From Methylobacterium sp. Leaf123 (GTDB lineage: Bacteria; Pseudomonadota; Alphaproteobacteria; Rhizobiales; Beijerinckiaceae), in assembly GCF_001423405.1 (NCBI RefSeq), contig NZ_LMNS01000023.1:373181-427680 (forward strand): a stretch of DNA of 54,500 nucleotides. The letters are read 5' to 3'. Every line of letters starts with the position of its first letter. Position 1 is the first letter of the stretch. The position numbers and the translations under genes were made by a program. Below are positions 53,354-54,500 of the stretch, in pieces. The notes below the pieces were generated by a model. It was not told the DNA's origin. It worked only from the letters and a program-made list of their open reading frames with translations, and did not search any database.

Positions 53354-53758
53354 TCAATCGAAGCTGCGGCCCTTGGCGGCCGAACCGCCCAGGCTGATCT
53401 TGACCTTCTTCGGCGGGGCCGCTTGCCCCCCCTTGCCACGCCCGGCCGGCACCTCGACCTCCGGCGCCGCCTGGGCGGGCTTCAGCCGAGACTGGCCGTA
53501 GATCACCGAGCCGATCTCACCCACGGCCTGGACCAGGTCGTCGCGCTCGCAGGCGCGGGCCACCTTCAGGCCGAGCTGGTGCATGTGGCTCTTGCCGTAG
53601 AGGTAGGCGGCGAGCTTGGCGCGGGTCAGCGCCGGAATCTCTTCGAGGATATAGGGCAGATCGTAGTCGTCGGCGCGGTAGACCTCACCGAGTCGTTCGA
53701 GGGAGACCGGGCATTCCGGATCGACGGTCGCGCCGGTGGTCGGATGGGCCTGAGTCAT
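53354..53758 (-). CDS. Hypothetical protein
   Basis: A 134-residue soluble protein. Residues 15-95 look folded and helical (SLERLGEVYRADDYDLPYILEEIPALTRAKLAAYLYGKSHMHQLGLKVA). The tail from about residue 96 is Lys/Gly/Pro-rich. No motif points to a function. Its ATG overlaps the stop of the preceding exported-protein gene (ATGA), which suggests translational coupling and supports both frames. Confidence 0.65.
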   Translation of the reverse strand: MTQAHPTTGATVDPECPVSLERLGEVYRADDYDLPYILEEIPALTRAKLAAYLYGKSHMHQLGLKVARACERDDLVQAVGEIGSVIYGQSRLKPAQAAPEVEVPAGRGKGGQAAPPKKVKISLGGSAAKGRSFD

Positions 53759-54222
53759 GGGTCACCTGCTGTCGGTGCAAAGGGCGATGGAGAGGGTGAC
53801 GAAAGCGGCGAAGGCCTGTCGGCGGTCGCAGCTTCCGACGCGGGAGACGGCCTGACCGCAATCAGGTCGGAACGCGCGGGAAGGCACCCGGTGCAAACCG
53901 AGGCGATCGCGATCCGGGCGCGCCGGTCGCTGCGCTCCCAGACGGATTCGCGCGCAGCCCCTGCGGCGGCCGGCCCGGCCGTCGGCCCGGAGGCCGCCAT
54001 TCCGGAGGTCGAAGTCCCGGCAAGCCGGGCGTCCGGGTTCGCGCGGATCCGCAGGTAGAGCGGTTCCTCCGCCCGGGCCGCGGAGATCGGACCGCACGGA
54101 AACCCACACAGGGCCATCCCGTACACGGTCGCGCCGAGGAGCGCGATCCAGCCCGGACGCGCCGATGCGGTGCGCCGCGCGGCGCCTCGTGCCGTGCCGC
54201 CCGATGTCATGCCGGTTGTCAT
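53755..54222 (-). CDS. Exported hypothetical protein
   Basis: A 155-residue frame. A basic N-terminus precedes a hydrophobic segment (WIALLGATVYGMALCGFPCGP) ending at SAARAEE, which reads as a signal peptide. The rest is Ala/Ser/Pro-rich and probably disordered, with two cysteines in CTGC. ATGs at 54222 and 54210 are both possible starts. Its stop overlaps the next gene's ATG by four bases. I do not recognise the family. Confidence 0.55.
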   Translation of the reverse strand: MTTGMTSGGTARGAARRTASARPGWIALLGATVYGMALCGFPCGPISAARAEEPLYLRIRANPDARLAGTSTSGMAASGPTAGPAAAGAARESVWERSDRRARIAIASVCTGCLPARSDLIAVRPSPASEAATADRPSPLSSPSPSPFAPTAGDP

Positions 54223-54359
54223 GCGGATGCGCGGGTCTCGCCATGGCGGTTGCGGGCGCCGGTTCCCGCATCGCGGGGTTCCGGGCCGAACAGGATCGGC
54301 CGGGATGGTCAACAAGACCTTAACCGCGGCATCCCAGCGAGGCGAGCCACACCACGCGA

Positions 54360-54386
54360 AAAAGCCCGGCGCGAGGCCGGGCTTTT
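54360..54386 (-). terminator. Terminator of the outer-membrane protein gene
   Basis: A ten-base stem AAAAGCCCGG / CCGGGCTTTT with a seven-base loop, 48 bases after the stop at 54435. It ends transcription coming from the right edge of the window. Confidence 0.75.
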
Positions 54387-54434
54387 CCGAGGGACGTCCG
54401 ACGGTCCGGTGAGGGACCGTCGGAGATCCGGATA

Positions 54435-54500
54435 CTAGTACGAGCCGAACTTGTAGTTCAGGCCGGCGCGGACGACGGCGAACTCGGTCTCGCGGACCTG
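54435..54500 (-). CDS. Outer-membrane beta-barrel protein, C-terminal end (partial)
   Basis: Only the last 21 codons are in the window; the reading is TEFAVVRAGLNYKFGSY before the stop. The ending GLNYKF is typical of the last strand of Omp25/Omp31-type barrels common in Hyphomicrobiales, here with three extra residues after the Phe. A clear terminator follows. Identity beyond 'outer-membrane protein' cannot be given. Confidence 0.6.
   Translation of the reverse strand, partial: QVRETEFAVVRAGLNYKFGSY

Overview
The window reads as chromosomal DNA of a Methylobacterium/Methylorubrum-type alphaproteobacterium (Hyphomicrobiales). The base composition is very GC-rich, with strongly GC3-biased codons. 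Gene orders are typical of the group (ftsK-lolA...xth, rpsO-pnp, trnW-secE-nusG-rplK-rplA), and there is a likely hopanoid C-2 methylase. The species call is inference from sequence memory; no search was run. I see no insertion sequence, prophage, CRISPR array or rRNA. Nearly all genes look native.

Layout. 1-5.4 kb: the end of ftsK, lolA, a GGDEF-EAL protein with a separate BLUF blue-light receptor, then exonuclease III. 5.5-10 kb: an amino-acid permease divergent from rpsO-pnp. 10-15.7 kb: a TonB-dependent siderophore receptor, a glutathione transferase, two small membrane proteins, and a RidA-like protein coupled to a polyamine-type binding protein. 15.9-25.6 kb (minus strand): rplJ-rplL-rpoB-rpoC with its own promoter and a long leader. 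26.3-45.7 kb: mixed accessory and metabolic genes: a porin, the HpnP-like radical SAM protein, a second GGDEF-EAL protein that looks 5'-truncated, a TyrA-like dehydrogenase, FadL, a FAH-family hydrolase, an alpha/beta hydrolase, a TolB-like TPR protein, bioB, aspS, a glycosyltransferase/acyltransferase pair, and a ferredoxin/reductase/cytochrome P450 operon. 46-48.6 kb (minus strand): rplA, rplK, nusG, secE and tRNA-Trp. 48.7-54.5 kb: an RNA 2',3'-cyclic phosphodiesterase, a TesA-like esterase divergent from an orphan YbbA-like ATPase, a HAD phosphatase, several small hypotheticals, and the end of an outer-membrane protein.

How it fits together. The usual secE-nusG-rplKAJL-rpoBC cluster is split here by about 20 kb of unrelated genes, with both halves still on the minus strand. 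The rplJ half has a good sigma-70-type promoter. Two candidate self-contained modules stand out: BLUF plus GGDEF-EAL (light to c-di-GMP) and the three-gene class I P450 system. Intergenic spaces carry several families of palindromic repeats, some present twice in the window. Very long open frames antisense to rpoB, rpoC and pnp are composition artefacts and are not annotated.
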